From: Phycomyces nitens
Taxonomy: Eukaryota; Mucoromycota; Mucoromycetes; Mucorales; Phycomycetaceae
Assembly: GCA_022702545.1 (NCBI GenBank)
Contig: JAHRBC010000006.1
Span: 1,302,001 to 1,366,000, forward strand
Direction of reading: 5' to 3'
DNA length: 64,000 bases
Of the stretch, positions 19,262 through 31,849 are shown piece after piece. Both the position numbers and the translations under genes were made by a program. The first letter of the stretch is position 1; each line of letters begins with the position of its first letter. The notes under the pieces were generated by a model that saw only the letters and a program-made list of their open reading frames with translations, had not been told where the DNA came from and did not search any database.

Positions 19262-19816
19262 TTAATAATAATATTACAAACACAAACATCATGTCTTCTT
19301 CCAACAGTATTTACAACACCAAGTGCTATTGCACTGTATGCGGTGATAATGAAGAAGGATTCACCTATCACTGCAAAAACTGTGGGGTAAAACCATGTAT
19401 ATAACCAGAAATAAATAGGGGAAAAGTTTAGGTTTTCAGGGGAGAACAGAATACTACGAGTATGGGAGTAAGCAAGGTTTCTCCTGGGCTCAAAGTCGAA
19501 TCTCATACAGGTGCAAAGTTGAAAACTTTTGGGAGAGTAGGGTTCGTTAGCTTTTTCTGCATATAGATTTTTGGTGTTTACCAAATTTTTGTGCTTAAAA
19601 CTATGTTTTTAGTGTAATAGATTATGTGTTTATAAATTGAAAAGACGATTACACACAGCAAATACAGTTGGGGAGAAGCTGGCTTTCTCCATGGTATCAA
19701 GGATATCCTCAAGCAATTAACCAATCATTGAATACTATTACTGTGCAATCAAGCATAGAATGATCCCCCCATTGTTTTATACCCCGTACTTATTAGGTTT
19801 ATGGTTTATATTTGTG

Positions 19817-21900
19817 TTTATTGGAAAGAATAGAATGGTTCTGTACACAAGCTCTAATACTATTACTGTTTATCCTTGCCGCTTCTACCGGCCTACTTGA
19901 TACTACTTGGATTGGGTGCTTCACTACTGAACAATACCTGAAAATAGGGACCGACGGCGATTTGGGTGGTTGCGGCAGTATTCTAATACAATAAAAGTTA
20001 TATTAGTGACATATATTCAAGAGTGCGGGTGTTGTTCAAGATGCGAGGTATTTTATACTTACATTGTAAGGGATGGATAAGAACGGACAAAGTGGGGCTG
20101 AGTTGTGCGGCATGGCATGGCATCTTGTATGATTAGATTGACTAGAGATGGGGTAAAGTAAATTAGTATGGGTGAATTGGGTAATAGAATAATCGATTTA
20201 CATACCAGAAACAGAGTTGACAATTAAGTAGAGGGATGTTACGTGATGACCAACAATAGATTCTTATTAAGAGTATAGAACAATATTAGTAAATAGCCAG
20301 AATAATATTATGGAAAGAGATAAAGACCAAGAAAAGGCATTACCATTATGATAACCAGTCGTAGATGATGAAGGGGCCAGATGGGGTGGACAGTGATGGC
20401 GGCGGTCTATAGTAGAATAAGAAACATTAAAGGAGAAAATAGTTTGACACGAAGAGTTTTTACCAAGCCACCAATGACGATACTATATAATAGACCGTTT
20501 GAGTAGAGGAGGTCTATAAGATAAAAAGAGAGAATCAGAATAGTGTTATGGAAAGTATAAAGACTAAGAGACAGCATTACCATTATGATAACAGTTGAGG
20601 ATGATGGGGAAGCCAGATGGGGTGATTGATGGCGGCGGTCTATAGTAGAATAAGAAACATTAGAGGATAAAATAGTTTGACACGAAAATATTTTTTACCA
20701 AGCCACCAATGACGATACCATATAATAGACCGTTTGAGTAGAGGAGGTCTATAAGATAAAAAGAGAGAATCAGAATAGTGTTATAGAAAGTATAAAGACT
20801 AAGAGACAGCATTACCATTATGATAACAGTTGAGGATGATGGGGAAGCCAGATGGGGTGATTGATGGCGGCGGTCTATAGTAGAATAAGAAACGTTAGAG
20901 GATAAAATAGTTTGACACGAAAATATTTTTTACCAAGCCACCAATGACGATACCATATAATAGACCGTTTGAGTAGAGGAGGTCTATAAGATAAAAAGAG
21001 AGAATCAGAATAGTGTTATGGAAAGTATAAAGACTAAGAGACAGCATTACCATTATGATAACAGTTGAGGATGATGGGGAAGCCAGATGGGGTGATTGAT
21101 GGCGGCGGTCTACAGTAGAATAAGAAACGTTAAAGGGGAAAATTATTTGACACGATTTTTTACCATGCCACTGATGACCATACCATATAATAGGCGTGTG
21201 AACGAAATATGTCTATAAAATAAAAAGAGAGAATAACAATAATATTATAGAAAAGTATAGACCAAGAAATGGCATTACCATTATGATAACAAGTTGTAGA
21301 TGATGGAAGAGATGGACAGGGTGTGATGGGGGTGACCCAAGTAGAATAAACAACGTTGGACAAAAAAAAGTTTGACACCAAAAGGTTCTTTTTACCATGA
21401 CACTGATGACGATACCAATATAATAGACTGTGTGAGTGGCGGAAGGCTATAAGATAAAAAGAGAGGATCAGAATAATATTATAAAAAATATAAAGACCAA
21501 AAAAAGATATTACCATTATGATTACAATCGTACATGAAGGAAGAGGTAGATGGGGTGATTGGTGGTGTGGTCTACAATAAAATAAGCAACGTTAGAATAG
21601 AAAATCGTTTGACACAAAAAGATTTTTTTAGCCCAATATTGATGATTGAACCATATAATAAAGCTGTGTGAGTTGAGGAGGTCTATAAAATAAAAAAAAG
21701 AGAGTCAGGATAATTTGCGAGATGCTAAAGGCACATTCAACTGACCACAGATTGTTTGGATGAGCAATGCAGGCAGGATGTATTGGAATGAGCGCATGTT
21801 TATAAAGAAGCCGCCGATTTTTAGTGTAAAGAGGTGTAAAAAAGAAAGAAAAAATGGGCCCGGATATAGGAAACAAGGGAAAGGAAAAAGAGCAAAAAGA
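19817..21900 (-). other. Micro-exon transcription unit of element A (six exon pairs)
   Basis: Same unit as in G, on the minus strand, with the exon pair amplified to six. The 59/63-nt exons lie at about 21514-21571, 21279-21337, 21051-21109, 20816-20874, 20581-20639 and 20344-20406; 50-nt exons such as 20464-20513 alternate with them. Introns of about 55-70 nt keep GTAA donors and TATAG acceptors. Adjacent units repeat every 228-237 bp; the middle ones are almost identical, so the amplification is recent. Downstream exons and a polyadenylation signal (TTTATT on the plus strand at 19817-19822) match other copies. A pair of 50+59 nt shifts frame at each repeat and one frame has a stop at the junction, which argues against simple coding. 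Confidence 0.6.
20340..21575 (-). repeat. Tandem array of ~235-bp exon-pair units
   Basis: Six units, each one 50-nt exon, one 59-63-nt exon and two introns. The marker CATTATGATAAC starts at 20344, 20581, 20816, 21051 and 21279, with CATTATGATTAC at 21514. Confidence 0.85.
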
Positions 21901-22212
21901 AAAGAATACAAGGATATATAATTTGAAACAGAGACAGAATAGGTGTAATGGATAGAATCTAAAAACAAATGGAGCCATTCATTAGTGTGTACAAGAAGTG
22001 TTTGGATCCGCTCATCAAACTCTTTTTTTATAAATACTCTGTATTTTATATTCTCAAAGGCCTGTTCACACACAACACACCCTTCTGCTTCCCAAAACCT
22101 TTCAATAAAACAAATATCAATTGTATGTATAAGACATTACATATTTTATATGAGATCCCATGAAATAAAGACAATTAACAATTGAAAATTATTATTTGAT
22201 ATTTTGTAGATT

Positions 22213-23423
22213 ATGGCAAACAGACGTGCAATTGCTCCTCGAACAACCGACGAGTTCAGGGAATTGATGGACAGATTGACCAGTGTGGAGGCTGGTTTGT
22301 CCAATGTGACTGGAGAGGTGCGTTCTGTTGGCACCAGGCTAGCCACCATGGACACCAGGCTTGGTGTTATCATCCAAGATGGTGCCAGTACCATTGCCAT
22401 CTTGGATGGTTTTGGAAATGTCCCTGGGGCAACTTCTTCTGCCCCCGTTGCTGCTGCTTCCGTTGCTGCTGCCCCCATTGTTGCTGCCCTCATTGTTGCT
22501 GCTCCCGTTGCTGCTGCTCCTCTCTCCCCCACTGTGGTTGCACTTGCTGCGTTTGAAGCTCCTCAAATGCAGGAAACCAACCGCGCGTATGTGAGTATAT
22601 ACTATTGAAATATATTGCTAGTCTAATACCTTCTAAAAATATATTAGGGCTTCATCAGACGCTACCTGAAGACCCAAAACTTCAGGTCCAACAACCCAGA
22701 CTTGGTTGAGGCTAACAACCAAAAGCCTAGCTGGAGAACGGACGTGGCCTTTAACGAGAGTCCCAACAAAGAGTTGGTACTCGAGATAATGGCCTATCTC
22801 CAGCCAAGGTTTCTCGAGTCTGGGTTGAGGTACCCTGACCTCCGCCGGTGTATATACACCAACTTCAATGGAAGGCAGACTCAGGAGAAGAAGTCTTTTG
22901 AGAAGCGAGCAGAAGCGAATGCTCGCTCAAGAAGAAATGGCCGTCAGGCGGACGTGAGTTATTATTTTTATTATGAAAAGGATTCCTATTAACTCAATTG
23001 ACAATCATATATTTCATCAGCATCTCACTCGCCGCCGGGAGGCATACTCCAATAACAAGGCGGCGATTGACCAAGAAATGGACCGGGACTGCAGCAATCT
23101 CATCCAAAAGGCAGCAATGTCTGAGGGTGAGTCTGACGATGAGGGGAGCGATGCTTCGTTCGGGCGTCGCATCCTCACTGCGCGCCCAAGCTGGCGAAGC
23201 GACGAGGTAAATAAATTCGCAAAGAATATTGTTTATTATTTTTATAGAATACTAATGAATATTTTAGTTCAATCATTTCCTTGAACTCGTCGATGACTAC
23301 GTGCTTGCCGGCTTGGGAACAAGACATCGTCAGATGCTTCGTCGAAAGTTTGGCCGCGTCGACGAAGTAGCAGTCCCGGAGGGAATGGTCCCTCCCCCAC
23401 CTGAATGGGCCGTTAGAAATTAA
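22213..23423 (+). CDS. CACTA gene 2 of element A (unknown function)
   Basis: Four exons, 22213-22590, 22648-22953, 23021-23206 and 23268-23423, all introns phase 0 (GT...TAG/CAG), giving 341 residues. The first exon encodes a variable N-terminus with an Ala/Val-rich tract. Exon 2 (102 codons) carries FRSNNPDLVEANN, WRTDVAFNESPNKELV and many Arg/Lys. Exon 3 has NKAAIDQEMDRDCSNLIQ, SEGESDDE and RPSWRSDE. Exon 4 ends GMVPPPPEWAVRN. I do not recognise the domain. The basic, helical look and its place beside tnp2 suggest a DNA-binding accessory protein like plant CACTA TnpA; that is inference. It is convergent with tnp2, whose stop lies 144 bp away. Confidence 0.8.
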
Positions 23424-23566
23424 AAAAATTAAAAAAAATAAAAAAACCTCATCTTTGCTCCTCTCATGCACTCAATCCTAAAGACTCATTCAAATCCTAT
23501 ACTTGTTTATTTTATTCTGGTATGCAATCTTGTTTAAAAATGAGTAAAGACATATTTTATTAAAAC

Positions 23567-26500
23567 TTAAGCATATATTTTTTTAGGTAAAGGGATAACC
23601 AGTATCTTCTTTACATTATTTTGGGTCATATGTTCAGCCAGTGCTACTTCTAACAGAATGCGATGTACAGGCACAATACTGTGGTAGTTGGCTGGAGAAA
23701 ATTGTGGCCTACAAATGTCAACACTTTCATGTTCTCTTGTACGCTCGGAATCAAAGACAAACCAGCGAACGTACGCGAAAACATGTTGCTTATTGTGATG
23801 ACGATTTAGTCGGCCATGAGACATAGGGGGCATAGACTGGGAATGGACAAACATATATTGAATCTCGCCTGTGTACGCAGTCGGATTTTCGTCGTCATTT
23901 CCAGAGAACAGAGCTTGAACATAAGAACCATGACCGACAGTACCCTTCTTGCCTTTGTATGACTGGCCAAGGAGATCGATAGACGCGATCTTGCATATTT
24001 GGTTGTCAACAAAATACGGCGAAGATGAGGCATGTCGGTAATCCACTAAATCTGGCTTTGCATATACGAGCTTATAGTGTTCCAAGAGATAGGGATATTC
24101 AAGGTCGTTCATTGATTCATACGGTTTCATAGAGAGTGGCAACGCAGAAGGAGGGAGAGGTTCGTTGCCTTTGATAGAGAGTAGATTCATAGAGGCTTGC
24201 ATAAATGCTCTCAACCGGAAAGGGCCTTGAGACATGGCATAGGAGGGGGCATAGGAGGAGGCATGGGAGGAGGCATGGGAGGAGGCATGGGATGGGGCAT
24301 AGGATGGGGCATAGGAGGAGGAGGTAAGCTTGGACATAAAGGGGCGGAAGGGGGTTTGACTGGGACATTGAAGAACAGAAGATACATAATCGCCCTTGTA
24401 TGCATCATTAATAAAGTTCTTCATGTAGGTGGACTCAAAGCCGTCTCGTCTGTTGGTCTTGATGTTTTTTAACAATCCATTGTATCTCTCAAATGAAAAC
24501 AGCCAATAACCGTACACTGGTCCAAAATCACGAATAATGGTATGAAGATGAAGGTGTAGGTGCATGTTACAAGTGAGAAGATTCGCAGGATATAGGGACT
24601 GACATCTTCGACCGAACGTTTCCAGGAAATCGTGGGCATCGGTTGCCTCGGAAAACGAGATTGCTGGCTTGACCAAAAGGCGGCAGGCATCAACGAAGCT
24701 GATCCAGTTGTTGAAGTTGTCAGGAGGGAGCACACCTTTCAACAGGACTGGAGAGTATACGAGGACCCAGGACTTCCACTTGTCTGCTTTCATGTAGGAA
24801 AAGCCTTTTCCGATCTTGCCTTTGAGGACAGCATAATCGGCCGGCAGAACCATAGACTCGGCAGTCTTTTGCATGGCAGCAAGATCACGGTCTGTGATCA
24901 GGCCATCGTCAATCCACCTCTCGACCATTCGCTTGGCCGTACCCAAGAAGAGATTGTGCATGGGATCAATGATCGTGCAGCGAACAACGTCAAAGTATCC
25001 AAGGCGATGCAACTGGGACCATCGAACGCCATTTTCGATTTCCAGCTGATGCCTTTCTGAGGGCGTACTGGCACTCTTCCACACCTCAGCATGCAACCGA
25101 TTTTCGACACCACTGCGAAGGGACCACTGTGCAGAGTCGAAGCCACGAAAGTCAACGCTGTTTGTTCCGTCCAAACGAGAGAAACCACGACTACACTTGA
25201 AGCATGCATGGGTGCTGTTGTGGGAAGTAAACCCACTCGTCTTTCTGGCAGCTGGAATGTCGCACGCCACCATAAACAACGCAGCACGGACGGTAACACC
25301 TGATGAACACTCGGCAGTTCGCATCTTCACACCAACGTACAGCTCTTCCAAATCGTCCACCAACGGCTTGAGATAGTGGTTGATCTCGTCAGATTTTGGT
25401 TCCTTGGGCCCAGGCATAAGTCCAACAAGAATGATGTTCTCTGCCTTGAATCGCTCAGCCCTAGGAAGATTGTTGACGGCCAAGTAGATCGCACCACAGG
25501 AATAGGTCACCCCATCGAACGGCTGGAACCAGTCAACGTTCAATGTCAGCATGAGAGAACGTGGGTCTTGGACGAAAGAAACACCATTCGAGTCCTTGAG
25601 CTCCTTCCACATGGCGCCGTCGTACACATCGCACATCGTGTCTTCGACCTTCAGCTCCTTGTTCCAATGGCGGATTCTTGCTTCGAAATCTGGGCGGAGG
25701 AAAAACACTCTCAACGCCTGCTTGACAGAATGGTAGTTGTATTGGCGTCTGGCTACCAAAGCACCTGATGATGACACCTTCATCAACTGGGAATCGCAAG
25801 AGGAACGTGCTCCTGGCTTCTGGAAATCACACCGAAGGGGAACAGACCCAGCTTCCTCGTACACCTTGTGACAATCCTGGCACACAACAGATTTCCTTAT
25901 TCCTTGGGACATGGCTGAAAATCCTGTCATGCGCTGCAGACCAAGCAGGCTTGTGGGCAGTTGGAAATCTTGATCATAGATTGTCAAGAGCTTGTTGACA
26001 AACTCGATCAAGACAACGGCGCCCTTGTCAACCACATAACGGGATGCAAACAGGACAACAGAAATGGCGATGAACCTGTGCACTGGGTTTTCAGGCATTT
26101 GGGGGGAGGCAAAAGGATCTATTTTAAAATGGAAAATATTAACACCCAATTTTTTAGGCTTTTTCTCTATTTAACACTGACCTTCACCATCCAACTCCTC
26201 AACTTCGATCTCTTCCAAATCGCCCTCGTCGTCATCATCACCACCATTCATCTCATTCTCATCGGCATCGGCATCAGCATCGGCATCGGCATTAGCCTCA
26301 TTGTCAGCACCAATTTCGCCATGATCGGCAAAAGGATCGGCTTCCAAAAACGGCGAGTTCTCCTGATCACCAAGTACATCTGAGGACCCGACTTTATGGA
26401 ACAAGGTAGCCAGATATAGAATATAGTAGTTATTTAGTTTCTGTTGCTATGCCAATAAATAATCCTTACGTTCAAAATCAACATCTATCATATTGCGTTG

Positions 26501-26712
26501 AGAGGAGATTTCTAGTAAAATATATTATGATACAATTCATAGAGTGTTTACAAAAGTAACTTGCCCCTTTCGCAATTTTCAAGACGCTCTAATCTTGCTC
26601 TCTTTGCATGACGTTGAGCAGTCAGTTTCTGGACAAGACTGTAACCATTCTTGCTTGTACTGCATCTAGGGCAAAAGCACTTCTCATTGTAGACATTGGA
26701 AGTAGAAGACAT
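23567..26712 (-). CDS. tnp2 transposase of element A (intact)
   Basis: CACTA Tnp2 transposase. Exons on the minus strand: 26712-26565 (148 nt), 26511-26470, 26391-26182 and 26118-23567; all introns phase 1; 983 residues, open throughout. Exon 1 is a zinc-finger-like start (KCFCPRC ... QRHAKRARLE) and uses a GC donor (GCAAGT). Exon 3 is acidic, with a DADADADADENE run. The catalytic exon has LNVDWFQPFDG, LVGLMPGPKEPKSDEINHYL, VACDIPAARK, CFKC, DPMHNLFLGTAKRMVERW and GPVYGYWLFSFERYNG. A Ser/Ala/Pro-rich repeat (SYAPSYAPSHASSHASS) sits near 24240-24330. This is the best candidate for an active enzyme able to mobilise related ends in the window. Confidence 0.9.
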
Positions 26713-26740
26713 GGTATTTGTGTATTGAAGTTTAAACAAA

Positions 26741-26757
26741 AAGGAAACAAGTGTTAC
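26741..26757 (-). promoter_or_regulatory. Conserved 5' motif of tnp2 (element A)
   Basis: Minus-strand GTAACACTTGTTTCCTT, 29 nt before the tnp2 ATG at 26712. ATTGG and GGATATAAAG follow the usual spacing upstream. Confidence 0.5.
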
Positions 26758-29700
26758 ATATGCTTTATTTGCTACGGTTTTATAAGAGTATAAAAATATT
26801 ATCTCCTGTTCTTTATATCCGAGCCAATTAAATACAATAAAACAATATTTTCAAGGTGATCACAAAAAAAACGTGTTGAGTTGCAAATTTGCTTCAGCTT
26901 TCTCCACGTTCTCAGTTAACTGTGCACAGTAGAATAGCCCACCGTTTTCCCAGTGTATGTGACAAGAAGAACTGTCCAACATCATAACAAAAGAGCCAGA
27001 GTAGATGCAGTATTCACATCTTCAAGGGGTATTTTATTTAAAACAACAGAGTATACTTGTATATTAATATTATATTATAAATAAAGACTCTCAAAGAGAA
27101 ATGATGGAAGTTGATTCTGAGTGTAAGAAATATATTTATTTAAATGTCAATGGTGTCTAACACACTATTATATTCTATATTTGTAGCTGTCATGACTTAC
27201 CAACCTGGTCCCGTAGAAGAGGGCGGCCAAACAAATGTTCCTGTTTTGGAAATTGAGTCCATGCCTGCCAACGATGTCTCCATTGAGAATCGCGATGATG
27301 ACAATGAGATCTCGGTTGAGAATGACGATGGCGCCAGTGATGATGAAGATGTTGTTGAGCTTGAGCTTGAGGAGTTGGATGCCGAAGGTTTGTACATAAT
27401 CATTGAATAAAAGAAAAAGCCTGAAAAATTGAGTATTAATATTTTCTCTTTTTTTTACAATAGCCCCTTTTGAAGCCCCTGGTATGCCTGAGAACCCAGT
27501 TCACAAGTTTATCGCCATCTTCACGGTCCTTTTTACATCCCGCTACGTGGTCAACAAGGGTTCCATTGTCTTGATCGAGTTCATCAATGAGCTCTTGAAG
27601 ATTCTACGAGCAGGATTTCCAGCTTCCAACAAGTCTTCTTGGGCTCCAAAGAATGACTGGATTTTCCGAGATATCCAAGGGAATCCACAGATTTGTAGCA
27701 TGCCAAGATTGCCATCAAATCTACGATGAATGCATGACAGTTCCTCCCACCTGTGTGTTCCAGAAGCTTGGATCCAACTCTGTCTGCGGGTGTAAGTTGG
27801 TGAAGGAGTCGTCTGTTGGTGCCTTGGCCCCAAAAGGGTGTTTGTCTATCAATCCGTCAAGCATGCTATGAAGACACTCTTTCTTCGCCCTGGCTTTGAG
27901 GCCAGAATCAGACACTGGAACTCAGATCTCAAGATTCCACAGACAATGTGCGATGTCTACGACGGCGCCATGTGGAAGGACGTCAAGGACATCAACGGCG
28001 CCCAGTTTACAGCGGATCCGCGCTCCCTCATGTTGGCTCTCAACATCGACTGGTTCCAACCTTTCGATGGTGTGGTGTACTCTTGTGGTGCCATTTATTT
28101 GGTCATCAATAATCTACCTCGGGAGGAGCGATTCAAGCCAGAAAACACCATCCTCGTTGGTCTTATGCCTGGACCAAAAGAGCCAAAGTCAGAGGAGATC
28201 AACCACTACCTGGAGCCGTTGGTAGATGAGTTGAACGAGCTCTATGTTGGAATGAATATTCCAACATTTGAGAGGCCAACTGGTGCCAGTGTCCATGCTG
28301 CACTAATGATGGTGGCGTGTGACATCCCAGCAGCAAGAAAGACCAGTGGATTCACCGCCCACAACAGCACATGCGCATGCTACAAATGCAATCATCAGTT
28401 CTCTCGTCTGGAAGGCACGACCAGTGTAGATTTCCGCGGTTTCGAGTTTGCTGAGTGGAGGCTTGCGAGTGGTGCTGAAAACCGGGTGCATGCTGAGGTG
28501 TGGAAAAGTGCAAGTACATCCTCAGAAAGACATCAGCTGGAGGTCGAAAATGGTGTTCGATGGTCGCAGCTGCATCGTCTTGGATACTTTGATCTAGTAC
28601 GTGGAACGATCATCGATCCCATGCACAATCTCTTTCTGGGCACGGCAAAAAGAATGGTGGAAAAGTGGACTGCCAGTGGTCTGATCGTAGACAGGGATCT
28701 TCGCGAGATGCAGAAGATAGCCGAGACCATGGTACTGCCTGTTGGCTACAGCATGCTGAAGACGAAGATTGGCAAGGGGTTCCCCAGGATGAAAGCTGAC
28801 GAATGGAAGTCGTGGGTATTGGTGTACTCTCCGGTTTTGCTGAAGTACGTTCTTCCACCAGCAAACTTTGCCAACTGGATCGATTTCGTGGACGCATGTC
28901 GTATTCTGGTCAAGCCAACAATAACGTATGATGATGTCGAGTCAGCTCACCTCCATCTCCAGCAATTCTGTCAATCGTGCGAAACGCTTTACCCTGCTAC
29001 AATCCTCACCTGCAATATGCACCTGCACCTCCATCTTCGCGACACCGTTCGTGATTTTGGACCCGTGTACGGTTATTGGCTCTTTGGGTTTGAGAGATTC
29101 AATGGCTTGTTAAAGAATATTAACACGAACAGAAGAGATGGGTTTGAGATGACCTATATGCGAAACTTCCTGGAAGATGCATACAAGAGTGACTATGTCA
29201 ATGCCGTTTTTCCCAATTCGAGCCAAGTCCTCTTTTCTCCTGTTCTCCAGAAACTCACGTCCACCACACCCACCATCCTCTCCTCTCCCTCTACAACCTA
29301 CTGCACATTTGACTTGCAAGACTTTCTTCGACTCTCCAACGATGCAACAATTCTTGTCAAAGGCAATGAACCGCTCCCTCCGTCTGCATTTCCTCTCTTG
29401 ACCAGTAAGCCTTCCTCAATAAGTGATGTCCACTATCCTTTTTTGTTGGAGTATTACAAGAAGCAGTATGACATTCCAGACCTAGTGGACTATCGTCACG
29501 CCTCCCTCTCGCCGTTTTTCGTTGATAATCAGATTGGCAAACTGAAATCAATTGATATTCTAGGCCAAACATACGTTGGCAAGAATAGTTCTGTCAGTCG
29601 TGGGTCTTTTGTCCAGGCACTGTTCCTTGGCAGATACGGCGACCATGCAAATGCGTATACTGGCCAAATCCAGTATATGTTTACTCATTCCTTCATGCCA

Positions 29701-30084
29701 CCAACCAACCAGACAATCTGCTCAAGTCATGGAATCCAGCACACCGAGCATGTTTTTGCATTTGTCCGATGGCTTCCTCTGTCTTCAGATAGATCACGAG
29801 AAGACGATGGTGTGGACATTTGCCTGCCTGAATTTTCAGATGATGACTATCAGTGCATCCTGCCTGTTCATCGCATCTTGCTTGAGGTGGCCACTGCCAA
29901 ATATACAAAGAACAATGAGACGACAACACTAGTCATTCCTCTGCCAAAAAAGCAATATGCTTAAATAAATAAATAAAAACATCTTTCCTCCAAGGCAAAC
30001 AATTTTACCTTCTAAGTATGTTATTAAGACAAACTGTAACAATCAGCTTAAGAAGAGATTTTTTTTTTAATTTTTTAATTGTTT

Positions 30085-31219
30085 AATTTTTTATTCGTCA
30101 TCTCTGACGGTCCACTGTGGTGGTGGGGGAGCATGCTGTCAGGGACTGGTTTGGTCACGACACTGTGGAAGCGTCTTTCCATCAGCTGTCGAGAATTGTT
30201 GCCCAAGTTGACACGGGCATACAAGTCAACCATTTCAAGGAAATGGTTGAACTAAAAGGACAATTAGTTTCTATTTATTATATTTCAAAAACAATAAACT
30301 TGGCTGGAAAACAATTTACCTCATTGCTTCGCCAACTTGGGCGCTTGACGTGAACGATGCGCACACCTGGAGTCCCAGGTGTCTCATCACCAGACTCGCC
30401 ATCAGACATTGCTCCTTTCTGAATGAGATTGGAGCAATCCCTACCCATTGCAGCATCAATGGCAGCCTTGTTCTTGGCATAGGTAAGGCCACGGCGTTTG
30501 AGGTGCTATAGATCAATTGGTATTAATATTACTCTTAAAACTAAGCTCTGATTAGAATATAAAACACAACTTACATCACCCTCACGAGAAGAGCGCCGTG
30601 TCTTTGCCTTTGCGGCATCCCTCTTGCTAGAAGTCTGGGACTCCAGGTGACACCGACTGCGGAAGTGGTTGTGAACCTTTTCACGGATGTCACTGTTTCG
30701 CAACCTGGGGTCCCGAGACCTTTGCACCAGGAAGGCCATTAGGTTGTCCACCAACTCTTTATTTGGACTGTCGTTGAAGAAGACCTTGGTGTTCCACCTG
30801 GGCTTCCTGTTGTTGGCCTCAATTTTGGCCTGGTCATTCGACCTGAACCTTGGCGTCCACATGTAGCCATGAATAAGTCTCTATTTTATAGCATTAAATT
30901 AGTGAATTATTATTACTCTGTTACTTACAATCACTTCCGTGAGGTCCTTTGGTTTTGGCTCAGGAAGAACATTGCCAGTAGTGCTGACAACTGGGGCCAC
31001 AGCAACAGGAACCACTGGCCCAGCATTTGAAGGCTGACCAGTGTTGGTGTTGCCTCCAACATTGGTACCACTTTGGCCGTTCATGGTGGTATATGCTTGT
31101 TTGAGAAAGCCTACGTCGTTGCTTATTGTCAAGACAGTTTGCTTCATAGCAATTATCTCCTCCATCATCCGAGGATTCTCTGCATTGGGCTGAGGAGCGA
31201 GTGCGCGTCTGTTTGCCAT
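30085..31219 (-). pseudogene. CACTA gene 2 of element C, C-terminal frameshift
   Basis: Four exons on the minus strand: 31219-30929, 30880-30575 (306 nt), 30505-30320 (186 nt) and from 30251; introns phase 0. It encodes MANRRALAPQPNAEN..., then FRSNDQAKIEANN, WNTKVFFNDSPNKELV, RPSWRSNE-type blocks as in element A. The final exon has one C fewer in the C-run (plus-strand GGGGG at about 30125) than the sister copy at 54266-55395, so it reads past the conserved PPPPQW ending. This is recent decay or a sequencing error. 31220-31840 is the shared upstream region between gene 2 and the divergent micro-exon unit. Confidence 0.78.
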
Positions 31220-31849
31220 TGTCTAAAGAATATTAAAATAGTCAGTGTCAATTATATTATACTGTGTCTGGATTTAATATAAATGATATTCTTTACTTGT
31301 AACTAAAAAGATAATAAGATGATGAGAACACAAAAGAGTGAGAAAGAACAAGTCAATTATACGAAAAGCATATTATATATTAATAGCCATATACATGGCT
31401 GTATCCAAAAAGACTTCTTGTAGACTATCAGAGTTGATATCGGCAATCAAAATTGTCCTTTATTAATTAACTAGTGAGTTGGTCTCTTTGGATAAAGAAA
31501 AAGACTTTGTAAAATCGGTTTTTATATATATATACTTTGGGTTTATTCTATAACACAATTAATATTACTATTCATTTAGCTTTAAATCTATTTGTCTATA
31601 TATTTTATTCTGTTTAAATTATACAGGCTCTTTAACAATAAACATTATCCATCTATCCCGAAAACCTTATTCTTTGAACCAAACGATTCTTGATAGTGTT
31701 GATTACACAGCTTTTTTTTCACATTGATTCTGCGCCTTTATTGTAAGCCCAAGAAAATAATAAACAGCAGACTGAAACCTAGCAAAGCATATTAATCGCT
31801 CAGGATATATTTTGGATTCCATCCATTACACCTATTCTGTCTCTATTTC

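Larger units (their letters stand above)
19369..26955 (-). mobile_element. CACTA element A, nested in exon 1 of element C
   Basis: Starts CACTGCAAAAACTGTGGGG and ends CCACCGTTTTCCCAGTG, with the 3-bp duplication TAT (19366-19368 and 26956-26958). Removing it restores the element-C exon exactly as seen in C' (44886-45033). Length 7587 bp. Order from left: micro-exon unit (-), gene 2 (+), tnp2 (-). Its transposase and gene 2 are both open, so it is the most complete element here. Confidence 0.95.
19291..29964 (+). pseudogene. tnp2 transposase of element C, interrupted by element A and frameshifted
   Basis: CACTA (En/Spm-like Tnp2) transposase. Exon 1 is 19291-19368 plus 26959-27028 (148 nt when element A is removed), encoding MSSSNSIYN-type start with CYCTVC and QHHNKRAR. 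Exon 2 is 27087-27122, the acidic exon 3 is 27187-27387, and the catalytic exon is 27464-29964. All introns are phase 1. Family motifs: LNIDWFQPFDG, LVGLMPGPKEPKSEEINHYL, VACDIPAARK, a CYKCN zinc pair, DPMHNLFLGTAKRMVEKW and GPVYGYWLFGFERFNG. Lesions seen by comparison with C': insertion of element A, +1 base near 27605 and -1 base near 27836, so residues between the two indels are out of frame. This copy cannot make full-length enzyme. Confidence 0.88.

Noticed and set aside
20340..21575. Regularly spaced repeats as a CRISPR-like or satellite array
   Set aside because: Units are ~235 bp, each contains two exon-like blocks with splice sites, and the host is a eukaryote.
16080..21990. A single giant palindromic transposon
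   Set aside because: Each arm ends in its own CACTG terminus, and a separate LTR and the start of element C lie between them, so these are two elements in opposite orientation.
27187..29964. Repeat-induced point mutation as the source of decay in C and C'
   Set aside because: Changes are sparse and mostly at CpG in both directions, not the dense CpA-biased pattern of RIP.
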